Origin: Aricia agestis
Lineage: Eukaryota; Arthropoda; Insecta; Lepidoptera; Lycaenidae
Length of the DNA: 64,000 nt
Assembly (NCBI RefSeq): GCF_905147365.1
Contig: NC_056406.1
Span: 2,182,501 to 2,246,500, forward strand
Direction of reading: 5' to 3'
The position numbers and the translations under genes are program-made. Under the pieces are notes generated by a model. That model had not been told where the DNA came from. It made no database searches and saw only the letters and a program-made list of their open reading frames with translations. Positions within the stretch are counted from its first letter, which is position 1. Every line of letters begins with the position of its first letter. Shown here piece after piece: positions 22,930-36,900 of this stretch.

Positions 22930-23281
22930 CTCCCACACCGGTTTCGGTGACGGTGGCCGGTTTCATTGAAACCAGGCCAAGCTACGCAGGAGTAATTTTA
23001 TAGTGCCCAAGTGTTTGCGCAGTACACAAGAGCACTCTCTATTCCTCTACTCTCATAACCCAGTGGGACGGCAGACCGACACGACCGGCGAGAGATCAGG
23101 CGCAGGACCAACTTTTTACATGCCCATCCGACGCATGGATCATCTTACTTGTCAGACAATCAGGTGATCAGCCTGCATTGTCCTAACCAAACTTGGAAAT
23201 AACATGTTTCCAACGCGGGAATCGAACCCACGACCTCCGAGTCAAGAGTCGCGCTCTGTACCACTAGACCACGGAGGCGTA
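22930..23281 (-). mobile_element. tRNA-derived SINE
   Basis: On the minus strand it begins GCCTCCGTGGTCTAGTGG (A box) and continues to GGTCGTGGGTTCGATTCC (B box). A tRNA-unrelated body of about 270 bp follows. The anticodon arm does not pair properly, and sequence continues past the acceptor end, so this is a SINE head and not a working tRNA gene. A related, weaker tRNA-like head is at 39300-39370 on the plus strand. Confidence 0.75.
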
Positions 23282-24411
23282 ACTGAACAACTTTGGCTGC
23301 AAATAAGTAGAAAGATACGTTGAAATAAAACACTCGTATCCTCTGATAAAATAAATAAAGCTTTTTTAGTGCATGTAGTGTGCTTGTAGCACGCTGTACC
23401 TCACTCTCACAACCTCAACTTACTAATTTGTTTGTTGTTAACTCCAAAAATAATAAAATATATTAAAATCGAATTTACCGAAACTTTTAATTGTATAAGC
23501 CTGGGGTTTTGAATCGGTTATTGTTATAAATTTGACAATAATGGTAGTCGTGTATGTTGTTGCAGATGTGTTTGTTGAAATAAACGAATTAGGACTTTAT
23601 TGTAATATCCAGGGTATATTCTTTATTATGTAATAGGTAACTCCGCACTGAAACAAAACAGTCCACAAATAGATGTTGCCAGTAATGATATTGATAATTC
23701 TAACATGTTTATTGTTTACTGTTTCAAATGTATTTCTACTACGACTGGACTTCCCTGGATTTCAAATACTTCTTACATCGCGTTTGCAGGGCAGCAATCT
23801 TGAAGCCTACTGTTAAGTTACTCATGTTATATCTGTGTGGATGATTTTATCGAGTACAATGAGTTGTTACCATTCCTTTGATGGCTTTCGTGTTTATGAA
23901 ATGTAAATTTTAGTAGTAAGTTTCATTAATATAAATTATGAGCTAGATTATTTTGTAAGTGAATAATTTTATAATGTTTTTCAATGTGAAAATGCGGCTA
24001 GTGATGTTAGATTAGAAACAGGTTTAGTACGCCATAATGAGCCAGACGTTCAGAATTTCAGCTCGTAGATTTAGATTATATTTAATCGAAAGTTGACAAA
24101 TAAAAAAAATTATAAGTAAATGAAAATTTAGACGAATTAACGTTCAATTGTTCCATAAAATATCATAATTATTATTATATTGCTTGTTTTGACAAAATGT
24201 ATGCACGCAAAATTGATAAATCAAATCTGTCGTTAAATAGGCCAGTTAATTAGACGCCTAGACCCATCGAATACTTAAATTAAATACGAGTTGGAATAAT
24301 TCTTGATCGTTAGAGATTCTTAATTGTTTAAAATATTTTTGTAAAAACGCATGAACGGCTTATTCATCAAGTTAGCTGGCAAATTTAACGCTGTGGCTGC
24401 GATTTTTTAAA
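23282..24411. other. Intergenic, no feature seen
   Basis: AT-rich. No ORF or repeat end could be supported. Confidence 0.4.
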
Positions 24412-24733
24412 ATGAAATAAGGGGGCAAACGAGCAAACGGATCCCCTGAAGGAAAGCAACTTCCGTCGCCCATGGACACTCGCAGAATCAGAAGAGCTGC
24501 AGGTGCGTTGCCGGCCTTTTAAGAGTGAATAGAGTAATAGGGGAGGGTAGGGAAGGGAATAGGGGAGGGTAGGGAAGGAAATAGGAGGGGGTAGGAAAGG
24601 GTAGGGGATTGGGCCTCCGGTAAACTCACGGCGAAACACAGCGCAAGTGCTGTTTCACGCCGGTTTTCTATGAGCTCGTGGTATTTCTCCGGTTGAGCCG
24701 GCCCATTCGTGCCGAAGCATGGCTCTCCCACGT
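24412..24733 (-). mobile_element. SINE with LINE-derived tail, copy 1
   Basis: On the minus strand: head with GGGAGAGCCATGCTTCGGCA, body CACGGCGAAACACAGCGC in complement form, a stretch of (CCCTTCCCTA)-like pyrimidine repeats, and the tail AGTGTCCATGGGCGACGGAA followed by TTTGCTCGTTTGCCCCCTTA and an A-rich end. The tail matches the LINE 3' end at 53196-53330. Confidence 0.8.
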
Positions 24734-24760
24734 CTACACGTTATATATCTGTCTATGTAA

Positions 24761-24797
24761 AATGTTATATCTGTCACGTTGGGACAGATATAACATT
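24761..24797. repeat. Perfect 15-bp hairpin
   Basis: AATGTTATATCTGTC and its exact complement flank a 7-nt loop. Confidence 0.85.
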
Positions 24798-24980
24798 GCG
24801 TACGTAGTGTATGTATTTTCACAGCCGAAGTACATTACACAAGTGTATTAACTATTACCTATTGGCCATAACTATAACCCCCTTGGAGTAAAGTTATGTA
24901 GCGACTAAAATATTAATTCATCAATTCTTTAAATAGCTTTTCGTAGTTACAAGGTAAAAAATTATTAAAAGTACATTTAG

Positions 24981-25115
24981 ACTGGGTTGCACCAGAGGCG
25001 TGGGTAAAGTTAAAGTTAAATATGGCGTCTAAACACCCCATATTCTCATACGACATCTGTCAATTTTTCCGGTTATAGTTAAGGTTAAAGTTAAAGTTAG
25101 TTGGTGCAACCCAGT
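24981..25115. mobile_element. Short TIR element (135 bp)
   Basis: ACTGGGTTGCACCA at the left and its exact complement at the right. Both subterminal regions carry AAAGTTAAAGTTA repeats. Target duplication unclear. Confidence 0.65.
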
Positions 25116-25118
25116 TTA

Positions 25119-26283
25119 AAGGTTATGCTTTCGTTTTGCAATAAGTATCAAGCTTGAGTTTTGTGTGGTTTTGATAAAAATTGCGTTTATTAGGTTTTGC
25201 GCTTTTAAAGATACATAAACAGATTTTTATTGGATTCAGTATATTTAATACAGTTTTACAGTAACTGTACTGCACAAAATTTTAACAGTGTTGATGATGC
25301 CTGCTAATGATGCCTGCTAATTCCTTTATAAAACAGTTTTAAATAAATGTTAAAAATAATGGAAACTTTTTATAAACCACATTAATTGTAACCATGCTTT
25401 CGCGATTTTTTTTTGCATTCAGAAATGTTGTAATTTTATTATACGAATATTTTCAAACATTGTGATAATTTAGATTTAAATTGCACTTTGGTAAGGGTCG
25501 ATTTTAAGTTAAAATATGTTTACCGAGATCTTTATATGGACACCTTATATGGAATAATAATATAATAATATTATTATAAAAAGACAATCATTTAACTGTA
25601 CGAATTTTTATTTTTCTAATTCCTTACGGAAATGTTATATAATATTATTTGCATATTTTTGTTACATGTTTTGTTTTGAACATGCGTTTACCGCGTGCGT
25701 AAGCGTCAGTGTGCTACAACCCTAATACCAAGTCAAAACTTCAGACCGAATGAAAAAGTGAAGATGGAGCAATAAAAAAATGATCGGTTATGGGACTTTG
25801 TCTTCACTTCTCTATTTGGTCTCAGGTGCCGACAGTTGTTATTGTATTACTGTACTTAATTGTGTTTTGTTTACAATTTTTATTTGTTATCTACGACATT
25901 ATGAAATTATCTTTATATATTTTTATTCACAATTCCAGTTTATTGTAATTTAAATAATATATCGTACTAACAATTTAGAAAGTTGTATCATTTTTCCTTC
26001 ATAAAGCAACATAGAAATTTATTTCATAAGAGTAAAGTTGTAACTTACCACAAGACGCCAGCAACTTCAGTCTCCAGTGCACTAAAATTCGGACTGCCGG
26101 CCCTACCGGCCACACGCGCCGCAGCGGTAGAGACTAGAGCACAGAGTACTTTATTATATTTATATAGAAATAACTCAAAGGCCTAGACGGGAAACTACTA
26201 GTGGCGCCGTCTGATAGTAAGCGTCTGAACTACATCGTGTATCGATTCAAGCGGCAGCCTACATACATATAAATATGTATGCT
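25119..26283. other. Intergenic, no gene seen
   Basis: AT-rich sequence. The ORF 25983-26186 is short, lacks family features and is probably chance. Confidence 0.4.
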
Positions 26284-26645
26284 ACATACATATAAATTTA
26301 GATGTGGGAGAGCCATGCTTCGGCACGAATGGGCCGGCTCGACCGTATAAATACCACGTTCTCACAGAAAACCGGCGTGAAACAGCGCTTGCGCTGTGTT
26401 TCGCCGAGTGAGTGAGTTTACCGGAGGCCCAATCCCCTAACCCCTACCCTATTCCCTTCCCTACCCTCAACTATTCCCTTCCCTTCCCTACCCTCCCGTA
26501 TTACCCTATTCCCTCTTAAAAGGCCGGCAACGCACTTGCAGCTCTTCTGATGCTGCGAGTGTCCATGGGCGACGGAAGTTGCTTTCCATCAGGTGACCCG
26601 TTTGCTCGTTTGCCCCCTTATTTCATAAAACAATAAAAAAATAAA
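26284..26645 (+). mobile_element. SINE with LINE-derived tail, copy 2
   Basis: Same family as 24412-24733 but on the plus strand: head GTGGGAGAGCCATGCTTCGG, pyrimidine repeats (CCCTATTCCCTTCCCTACCC), tail GTCCATGGGCGACGGAAGTT, then TTTGCTCGTTTGCCCCCTTA and an A-rich end. The A tail runs straight into the middle of the next dispersed repeat. Confidence 0.82.
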
Positions 26646-27010
26646 AAAAAACTTCACAGATTGTGTATATCTGATTCCGCTGTAACAACATATACTAAAA
26701 ACTTTCTATATATAATAAAGTACTCTGTGCTAAAAACTAAATAAAATTAAGATTCAAGGGAGGATCCCATACAACAAACGTGATTTTTTGCCCTTTTTGG
26801 CTCCTAATCTATAATGGCTATATTATGTAGACACATGATTTTTTTTTACGAAATCCTCAACTATGTGTGTACTTTAATATTTAATCGCAAAATTAAAATA
26901 AAATAAATAATTAAGAGGGGCTCCCATACAAAAAACATTTTTTCCCTGCTTTCGCTCTATAACGGTACGGAACCCTTCGTGCGCGTGTCCGACTCGCACT
27001 TGGCCGATTT
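26646..27010. repeat. Dispersed repeat ending ACTCGCACTTGGCCG
   Basis: Contains CTCCCATACAAAAAAC and GGTACGGAACCC and ends CCGACTCGCACTTGGCCGAT. The same family occurs at 43263-43625, and its start alone, inverted, at 28490-28665. The 5' part is missing here, replaced by the SINE. Confidence 0.7.
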
Positions 27011-27918
27011 TTTTTTCTATTTAATTGTACATTATTGTCTATCAACATCGCTTTCACGAGAAATAAGTATCACAAAAACAAAGGAAATAACTAGTTGATT
27101 CGAAGTAGATACCACACTGTCTATCTCAGATTTATTTTTTCAAATTATCGGTTTCGGTTATGGTTTAGAAAAAAATGAATAACATATTTTCAATCTACTA
27201 TTTATGCTCTACTTTGCTGTACATAAACTATTTTAATCGACTATGGGTCCTTTAAAAATGTAAGGCATTGTGCTAAAGCCTAACCTTGCATACCAGTTTA
27301 AAAAAATGTTTGACGCACTCGGCACTTGACATTTTTGACATGTCATTGTTTCTGTCATAATTTACGTGACTTGGCAAGTATTTTACAAAACAAATATTTT
27401 AATAATTTATCAAAATTAAGTGCAGACAAAGATAAAATCTAGTTTCAATCGATATTTGCGTTTGTAAATTAGTTCTTTACTTCTCTCAAATGTCGCCAGC
27501 TGTAGTGATATAGTTTTTATCGATTAAAAAAATTTGCGTTATAAACGGTAAGTCATTCGAAAGTTAGCGGGCGGTTTTGGCTTTTCTGTTTGTTTAAATG
27601 CATGTTAAACCTCTAGCTTACGTAACTAAGTTCTTGAATTAATGTAAACTATAAATTAAAGTCAACATGACAATATGCGGTATATTAGTCTGTCGAACAA
27701 ATTTATTTTGCCGTGTGTCCTTATTTTCAGGTAATTGAGCTTTTTTATTTTGCAAAGTAACCTACAACACGCAGAAATTAACTCGGCACTTACTTCTATA
27801 AAGTTTCCTTAGAATGAGGTGCTTATTTAACTTATAGGTGTTATACATTTATGCAGAGTTCTTGCTAGTGCCCCTATAGTATTAAAACTTATATATATAA
27901 CCTATTTTTTTTTTACAG
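27011..27918. other. Region upstream of NPEPL1
   Basis: AT-rich. It must contain the promoter and any 5' non-coding exon of NPEPL1, since the first coding exon begins at an apparent acceptor (TTTTTTACAG at 27909-27918). A donor-like GGTAAGT occurs near 27547. No core promoter motif could be placed. Confidence 0.4.
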
Positions 27919-30900
27919 CAAGAAAGATGTCTAATACATCTGTTAGCATAAAGTTCAAGTCTAGGCTGACGGAGTCTGACCCCGAGCAGAAGCCTGTTCT
28001 GTTCATTGGACAGCCTGCCCACCTCTCAGCTCTGTCATGGCAGGATGTCAAGTGCAAGCTGGAGCCAAGAGTGACAGAAGAGGTAAGATGTTTCTCCATT
28101 CTGTCTGTTCTGTGTAATACTATAAGGGTGAAGCCAAACAAGCGTAATTTGTGAGTCGCAGAATTTCTGCTGGCAGAAATTCTGTTGCACTGCCACACAA
28201 GCATAGTTTTGTGAGTTATAAGTCGGGGAATTTCAGTCGCAGAAAGTTGGGCTGCCAGATGAGTGCATTTTATTCAGTCGCTGTCCAATGTTTATACCAG
28301 GTGTTTGTGTCGTGCAATGGAACCGTTGAAAATTTTGTGCATTTATGTAGCATATTTAGAAGACACAGAAGATAATGTCAGAAAAAGAAGCTGGGTAAAT
28401 ACACTTAATAAGGAAATACTGAGGGCTTGGACAGTTTCACACCTTATATGAAAAATTATCTGTAAATCCAGATATTTGAAAAGTACTATCACTTGCAATA
28501 AATTTGTTATTATAGCGGCAACAGATATACACAATCTGTGAATATTTCAGAAATCTAGCTAAAGTGGTTATTGAGATACAACCTGGTGACGGACAGACGG
28601 ACAGAAAATGGAGTCTTAGTAATAGGGTCCCATTTTTAACCCTTTGGGTACGGAACCCTAAAAATGTTAATGAAGTAAAAATAATTAAGTAATAGTATAA
28701 AAGAAATACAAATGATAATAATAGTAATAAAAACGAAATAAATGTACATATTACATTTACGCTGCAAAAATATTTTTACACTCAAAAATATCCCCAAATT
28801 ACTCCCTAAAAACCCACTGTTTTTATTTTTTCCCACTAAATTTAGTAGGAAATCCCCATAGTTGGCAATACTGCCCGCGCTCCCCGCGAACTGAATTTGG
28901 TTGGTCGTGCGAGCTGGCAGACAACTCATTTTGAGTCACCGTATGAATCAAACAGAACTTTTGTATGAAACTGAATGCAGCAGAATTCTGCCGAACCGAC
29001 ATTCTACGACTCTCACAAATAACGCTCATTTGGCTTTGTCTTAAGAATATGCTGTATGACAAAAAGTGAAAAACAATTGTATGGAAGTTAATTCCATACA
29101 AATGGTTTTTATATAATGTTGAGATATACCAACTATGGACATCGTAAGACATATTTTAACTTTGCTCACTTATGTAATTTTTACAGGCCTGGAAACGTGG
29201 GCTGTCAGTAGCTAGTGCAGGGGATACAGTAGAGCTATGGCCAAAAGCCGCTACTGTCGGGATCCTGCCACCCAAGGTGTCTCGTCATGCCACACCGGCT
29301 CGGTCTCATGTCATCAGTAAGCTAGTGCGCAGCGCTCTTCGCAGTGCTGCTGATGAGTACATTGTGGTGAGTCAATATTAAATTACTTGTACTATCAGAG
29401 AAGTTGGCGTTATCAGATGGCGGACCTGCGGGCTGCGTAGATTGGTTGTGTTATGTCTGTAATGTATTTGTAACTACCTGCGTACGCGCGGGTGTGTGTG
29501 TGACGTCGCCGAATCACTCGAGAATAAACGGTTGCGCTATAGTGCGCGCGGAACTAGTTGGCCGCGCCTTAGTTATGTGAGGACGGAGAGGGGGGTGGTA
29601 TTTCTCCGGTCGAGCCGGCCCATTCGTGCCGAAGCATGGCTCTCCCACGTCTAACATCTCTCCTTACCTTTACGCGGCGGCAGTCAGCGGCACGTGTTGC
29701 AGTTGTGCAACACGTGCCGCTGACTGCCGCCGACACGTGCCGTCGCCTGCCGTCGAGTGCCGCCGACACGTGCCGTTCGTCTGTAAGCGGTCTAACATTA
29801 AATCTACATAGTATGACCAAATGATATAGGTCTGTTAACTGCCTGCCTATGAATCAATTTCTTCAATGGTACAATGTAACATAATATAATTATCTTATTG
29901 TGTGCATTGTATGACAATAAATCTATCAAATTCTATTATTGCAATTATTGTTCATTAATCATTACTATTCATACTTTAGATAGATAGATAGAAAATGCTT
30001 TATTTGTACAAAAATTAGAAACTAAATTACAATTTAAAATAATATATGAACCTGTACAAATAGGCGGTCTTACCGCTGAAAGCGTTTTCTTCCAGACAAC
30101 CTTACTTTACTATGTGCTTTGTAGTTTGTATATACTTTACTACTATATTGTACTTTGTATCTATCCATTATCCATTTATTTTCATACAGAAAGAAAATAT
30201 ATCAAATTGAATTATTGCTAAACACAAATAAAACACAATATTACTTGCACTTTTTCCACTATATTCATTAATTACTACAAAATTTAACTTAAACACGACC
30301 GGTTTCGATATAAATCATCATCAGGTGTACTTAACGTCGGTAGTTTTGAATAATTAAATATAATCAAAACAAATATTAGGGTTGTCAGCATCATGGTATT
30401 TTTTACAATTTGGTAAAATTTCCACCAAGAACCGACAGTACAATCAATTATATATATGAATTATTGCTATTGCTATATTATATACATTGTGTTGAAATTT
30501 AAGCAAATAGTTTATTGTGCATAATGGGTGAAGTGATTAATAAATATAAATGTTATCACACGCCAAAGTAGGCACACACATAAAACTGATAAGCTGAAAA
30601 CATACACTCTGATAATGATATTTCAAATAAGAGTGTACTATGTATTTTTAAGTACAGTGTTCCCAAAGTGATAATGCGCATAGAAATTTTCGTAATTTTT
30701 CGGCAACGGTCGTATTTCCCGAGCGTCGGAAGACGTCGCTCCAAGCGCTGTTTTAAACTTAAGTTTAAAAAAAACAGCGCTTTGCAGCGACGCAGAGGCG
30801 ACTGACGTTCCTTGGACGTTACCGTGGTAACGCCGCGATGGCCTCCCGGCACTTATTGACGGACCGGCGACAGCGGACAGCCACCGGCTATATAATATAT

Positions 30901-33900
30901 TTACTTCTATTTCCTTTGAACAAGGTCCAAAATGCAAGTTTCATAGATTCGGGTGTTTTCGTGATTACGGCAATTAGCGAAGATTTCTATGCGCATTATT
31001 AATTTGGGAGTACTGTACATCTTGATTAAATACCCCGGTTCTGTAACAATTGAAATTAATTTAATTTTTTTTGCAGCTGGTATGTCGCAAGAGAGACTTG
31101 TTGGCCAGTGCAGTGGCTATTGCACGCTGTGTGCCACTGTACTCGGCTCGCTCTGCACTCGGGCCCCTGCCCACCGATGGGCCCAGCAGCCCAGTCACTC
31201 CCACTAAGAGAAATCTGACTGTGGAAATACAATTGGCACAGCCTGGTAAACAAATCACATTAATATTATAGTTTATGAAATGATTAATAATATGAGGATT
31301 ATTAAACTTGCTCAGTCATTTTCTGCTCATAATTTTATTTTATTTAGGCCAAACAGCAAACTGTACAAAATAACATAATATTATGTACATAGAATGTTTA
31401 GGAATATCACAATATACATAATATACAGAACATACATACTCTCTTACTTAATGGTCTCTAAAAGAAAATACTAATACCTGATTAATTAAATACAGATTAC
31501 TCCCAAGAGGGTGACTGTGAGGATGTGGAGCTCATGGACCCTGTTCTTCTGGAGACGACTCTGTCATCAGACGAGCTGTGCACCGTGCAGGATGTGGTCA
31601 ACTCCGTGCGTCTAGCGGCCATGATCACTGACATGCCGGCTAACATTATGACCATTGATGCGTTTATTGAGGTACAGCGGATTTTCAGCGTCACATCTGT
31701 CGCGAATTTTCTATAACCGCTAAAAAGGGGCCCCCTTTTTAGCGGTTATAGAAAATTCGCGGCTTTTAGCGTAGCGCGGTGCGGTTAGCGGAGCGCGGCT
31801 CAAGCGGAACAGAAAGAACTTCACTCTTTCAGTCCAGCGGCTACGATTTGCGACGAACTTCACTATTGGCGCAAGTGGCGCCAAACTCGCGCAGCGGATA
31901 TCGAGGGAAAGAGAGGATTATATATAGGACAGGATCGATAAGACCTCGTCCAATGTCATAACAGTGCACAAACACAACAACACATGGCGTTATAAATTAT
32001 ATGCGGCAACAATTCATAGAAATATAACAAACGGCGCCTTCACTTTATGTGTAAAGAGGTTACAGACAGAAACAATTTTTAACCGACTTCCAAGAAACGA
32101 GGAGGTTATAAATATTATATTTTAATTATTGTATTCAATTTGTGTATTTGTGTCCTCAATCATTTATCCCTAAATGATTGACGACAGAAAATGCCAGTCC
32201 CAATGTATGTTTATTTTTCTCTATGATGCCTGTCCACAGTCTTAAATACACTTTTGGCACTAAGCATTGTTAATTTGTAAATTGTATGATTTCATTCTAT
32301 TTTTCATTTCATGATTAGTTTGCACAAGACATTGTTCAGTATTTGACCTTTTTTTTCCTTTCAGGAAGCGCACAAAGTAGCCAAGGAGCTCGACCTGGCT
32401 CCGCCCACCGTCATCCGAGGCGAGGAGCTGAAAGCGCGCGGCATGGGCGGCATCTACGGTGTGGGGAAGGCCGCGGAACAGCCGCCCGCTCTCGTGGTGC
32501 TGTCCTACCGCCCGCCCTCGGCCACCGAGAGCGTGGCCTGGGTCGGCAAGGGCATCATATATGACACTGGTGGCCTGAGCATGAAGTCCCCGGTATGTTA
32601 TTCTTAATTTATTGATCTGAATAGAATATAATAAGCTATTCTATTATTATAATATATATTAATAATTTAATTTAATCCACTAAAATTATGTTCATTTTTC
32701 ACTGAACATCATTTTACTGTAATATACATTTTATTATAATTTACAGAATTAGGTAAGCTATATTATGTCTAGTGTTAAGACTTTTATATTGTGGCGGTTC
32801 AATCAGTGGTAAGCCCCGAGTCGTGCTATCGTATTAAGGCAACACTTTTAATAGTTCTCTGACCGAATTCCAGAAATTCGATAGCGTAATTCTCGAAGCT
32901 TCGATTGGTCCGCAACAATAACACGGTTTTTAGGCTAAGCTTAGCTAGCTCTCTGATTTTTACATATATTTCTTTCATCATCCATTTTAGACCTGCCCTA
33001 TGTCACCAGTACTTATATTTCCCTTGTATTCCAGTCGTCGATGCTAGGCATGAAGGGCGACTGCGGCGGCGCGGCGGGCGTGCTGGGCGCGTTCCGGTCC
33101 ACCGTGCTTGCCGGCTGCCGCGCCCAGCTCCACGCCGTGCTCTGCCTCGCCGAGAACAGCGTCGGCCCGCGCGCCACCAGGTACACACACACACACGGTC
33201 ACACACAAACACACACACATATACAGGGACAGAAACATATAAACATGCTAAACACAATAGGCGACTGAACTGACGCCAATCTGCAAACTCACATATACTT
33301 TTAATACGTGGTAGAGCCTAGAGCACGTGCGCGGCTGTGTTTCGCCGAGTGATTGAGTTTACCTACCCTTGTCCCTTCCCTATTCCTTTCCTTACCCTCC
33401 CCTATTCCCTTTTAAAAGGCGGGCAACGCACCTGTAGCTCTTCTTATGTTGCGAGTGTCCATGGGCGATGGAAGTTGCTTTAAAACAGGTGATCCGTTTG
33501 CTCGTTTGCCCCCTTATTTCATAAAAAAAAATATGCACTTATACAGGGACAAAACACACATAAACTGCACACATACACAGGGACAAAAACATAATATAAA
33601 CATGCTAAACATAATGGCCGACTGAGCTGACTGGCCTACGCCAGTCTGCAAACAGCGTTAGCTTAGGTATTAGGTACTTTTTAAACGCACAGAATTTATT
33701 GACGAAAAATTATATTTACAGGCCTGATGATATCCACCAGCTGTATTCAGGAAGGACTGTGGAGATCAACAACACTGACGCTGAAGGTAAATCATCATTT
33801 TTACTGCTTTAAAGATTATTATTATTACTATAGGCGCTAGATGCAGATAAACATACTTATAATAATAGTTGACACCCGCAACTCCGTTACGCTAAAGTTC

Positions 33901-36900
33901 GTTTATCACGCCTGAACCGTACATTTTTCCGGCATAAAAATCTTATGTCCTTTCCTGGGACTCAAAGTATCCCCATACAAAATTTCAGCAAAATCGATTC
34001 AGCGATTTGGGCGTGAAGAGGTAATAGACAGACAGACACACTTTTGCATTTACAATTTCTTGCGATGATAATTATCTAAATTGTAAAAAAAACGCACTTG
34101 CAGGCCGTCTGGTGCTGGCGGATGGCGTGACGTACGCGCACCGCGACCTCAAGGCCACCACCATCGTCGACATGGCCACGCTCACTGGAGCACAGGTGAG
34201 AAAAAACATCAACACCTGCAGGTGTAGCATGGTTACCATAGAAACGGTTTCTTTCTTCTACGGAAGAATACACAAAGTGACAGTTAGACAATGGAAATCC
34301 GCCATTTTGCCCCTAAAATCTGTCAGTCAAAAATCAAAATCAAAATTGTTTTATTTCTGAATAAATTTAAAATAAATGTTTTCAGAATGTCCTACATGAT
34401 GCCTACCACCGGTTCGGGAACTAACCCGGCGAGAAGAACCGGCGTAAGAAACTCGCACGGGGCCCACTTTTTTACCAAAAAAAGTGAGAAAAAAATTAAT
34501 CTTTTAAAATAAAGTTTACAATTTTGTAACTAAATATTATATACAATATCCACATACATAATTGTAAGTCCTATAATAATGAAGAAGTAGCCTTGCAAGA
34601 AGCCATCCAAGAACTTTTTTAAATTTATTAATGGAAAGATTTTGAACGGTTTCTGGGATTTTGTTGTAAAGCAACAAAATCCCAGAAAACGTTCAAAATC
34701 TTTCCATTAATAAATTTAAAAAAGTAGTTAAAGAACGTTTGTGTGCCAAAGCCTATTATAAGGTCAATGATTTCATAAACGATGGCACACCTTGGGAGTA
34801 GGATGGCTTCTTGCAAGGCTACTTCTTCATTATTATAGGACTTACAATTATTATGTATGTGGATATTGTATATAATATTTAGTTACAAAATTGTAAACTT
34901 TATTTTAAAAGATTAATTTTTTTCTCACTTTTTTTGGTAAAAAAGTGGGCCCCGTGCGAGTTTCTTACGCCGGTACGCCGTACATTGACCTTTAAAAGAT
35001 TTACTGACTACTAAGTCTGATCACCGGCATATCTAGCTTGTGCTTATTTCTAGTATTCCTAGAGTGAATATCACTTTTAACTTTAAATTTACTTATATTT
35101 TTTCTAACATATATTACATTATCCAAAATTTACCTCGCAGAGATTCTAAAGCAGACATTTTATAAATAGAACGTATGGCTCGCTTCTGCAGCACAAATAT
35201 TGTATTAATGTCGGCAGCGTTTCCCCATAAAAGGATTCCATACGACATCCTACTATGAAAATAACTAAAATATACTAATCGTGCCGTGTCTTTGTCAGAA
35301 ATTTCCCTAATTTTTCTGACTGCATATGCTGCAGAACTATGCATACCTGCAAGATTAACAATATGAGGACCCCACTGTAATTTACTATCAAGTGTTATAC
35401 CTAAGAATACAGTGTTGTCTACTAAATTCATCTTCTCATCATTTAATACTACATTGGTTTGGACTTGCCTAACATTGGGCAAAGTAAACTTTATACATTT
35501 AGTTTTACTAGAATTTAAAAGTAAGTTATTAACATTAAACCAATGTACTATTTTTGAGAGAGCACTGTTTACCTCGTCGTAGTTCGACTGTTATCGCTTC
35601 ACTTTAAAAATAAGTGAAGTGTCATCAGCAAAAAGCACTGTCTCATTATTATTGCCCTTAACTAGATAAGGTAAGTCATTTATATAGATGAGAGAAAGAA
35701 ATGGGCCTAATATAGATCCCTGTGGGACACCTAATTCTATTTTGGTTCCTTTGGACCTTTTACTATTTACCTCAACCCTTTGAGTGCTATTTTTAAGGTA
35801 AGAAGTCAAAAGGCTGAGAGCAGAGTCTTAAATTCCGTAGTGGCGCAATTTCCTGATCAATGTAGCATGCTCAACACAATCGAAGGCTTTGGAGAGATCG
35901 CAAAACACACCTAAGGCATCCTGCGACTCCTCCCATGCCTCAAAAATACTGCAAAGAAGTCCTATACCAGCATCCGTTGTGGATCGACCCTTAGTAAATC
36001 CGTATTGATTATCATGTAGTAAATTATTTGAATTAAAATGTACTAGTAATTGTTTTAAAATATTTTTTTCAAATATTTTACTAAAGCTCGGTGAATTGAT
36101 ATAGGCCTGAAATTCGTGGGATCCGATTTAGTTCCGGCTTTGAATAAAGGAACAATCTTGCTATGCTTCATTAAGTCAGTCACCATTTTTTATACAGTCA
36201 TTGAAAATCATTGCTAAATGAGGAGCTACGATGTCAATTATTGATCTAATAATTTTTGTGGACATGCCCTAGAGATCAGCAGTATTTTTAATACTCAACA
36301 ATTTAAAGGTATCAATATTATTTCTGGGGTTAATTTCTCTAAACTTAAAATTGACATCACATTCCTTTACATTGTCTCTGAGTAGCTTTTCGGCAGCTTC
36401 AGGCGAAGAATTTAAATTTTTTGTAGTTGAGACCGGAATGTCAGCAAGAAAACTTTTCAAAGACCGTCGCAACTTCTTGATCATTAGTAATCTTTTTATT
36501 TTCAAAGTATAGTTCAAAATCAGAGCTACGACAGGTGACATTTCCAGTCTCACCAGCTATTACCTGCCATGTTGTTTTGATTTTATTTTTAGAGTTTTTA
36601 ATTTTATTTTTATATATAAGGCTTTAGCAGCTTTACAAACTTTTCTGAAGGTTTTTGAGTAGTTTTTAACATATGCTTTAAATACTTCACTATTATTAAT
36701 ACGCCTTTCGTATAAGTCATATAATCTTTTCCTACTTATTTTTATTCCTTTTGTTGCCCAATTAATAAATTTAGTTTTTTTATTACTGTTTCTAACCGTT
36801 TTAGAAGTAAATATTGAATTAAATTGAGTTCTTATCACCTTAAGTAATTTATTAAAAGCTTCATCAGAGCTATGTGACCTATCCAATAAATGGATATTTG

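Noticed and set aside
23195..23281. Possible tRNA gene on the minus strand (A and B boxes present)
   Set aside because: The anticodon stem does not pair and the sequence continues as a SINE body, so it is a tRNA-derived SINE head.
25983..26186. 67-codon ORF before the SINE
   Set aside because: Low support, no conserved residues, intergenic AT-rich DNA.
31779..31961. Short plus-strand ORF after the 31.7-kb hairpin
   Set aside because: Intronic, contains repeated AGCGNNGCG words, no family features.
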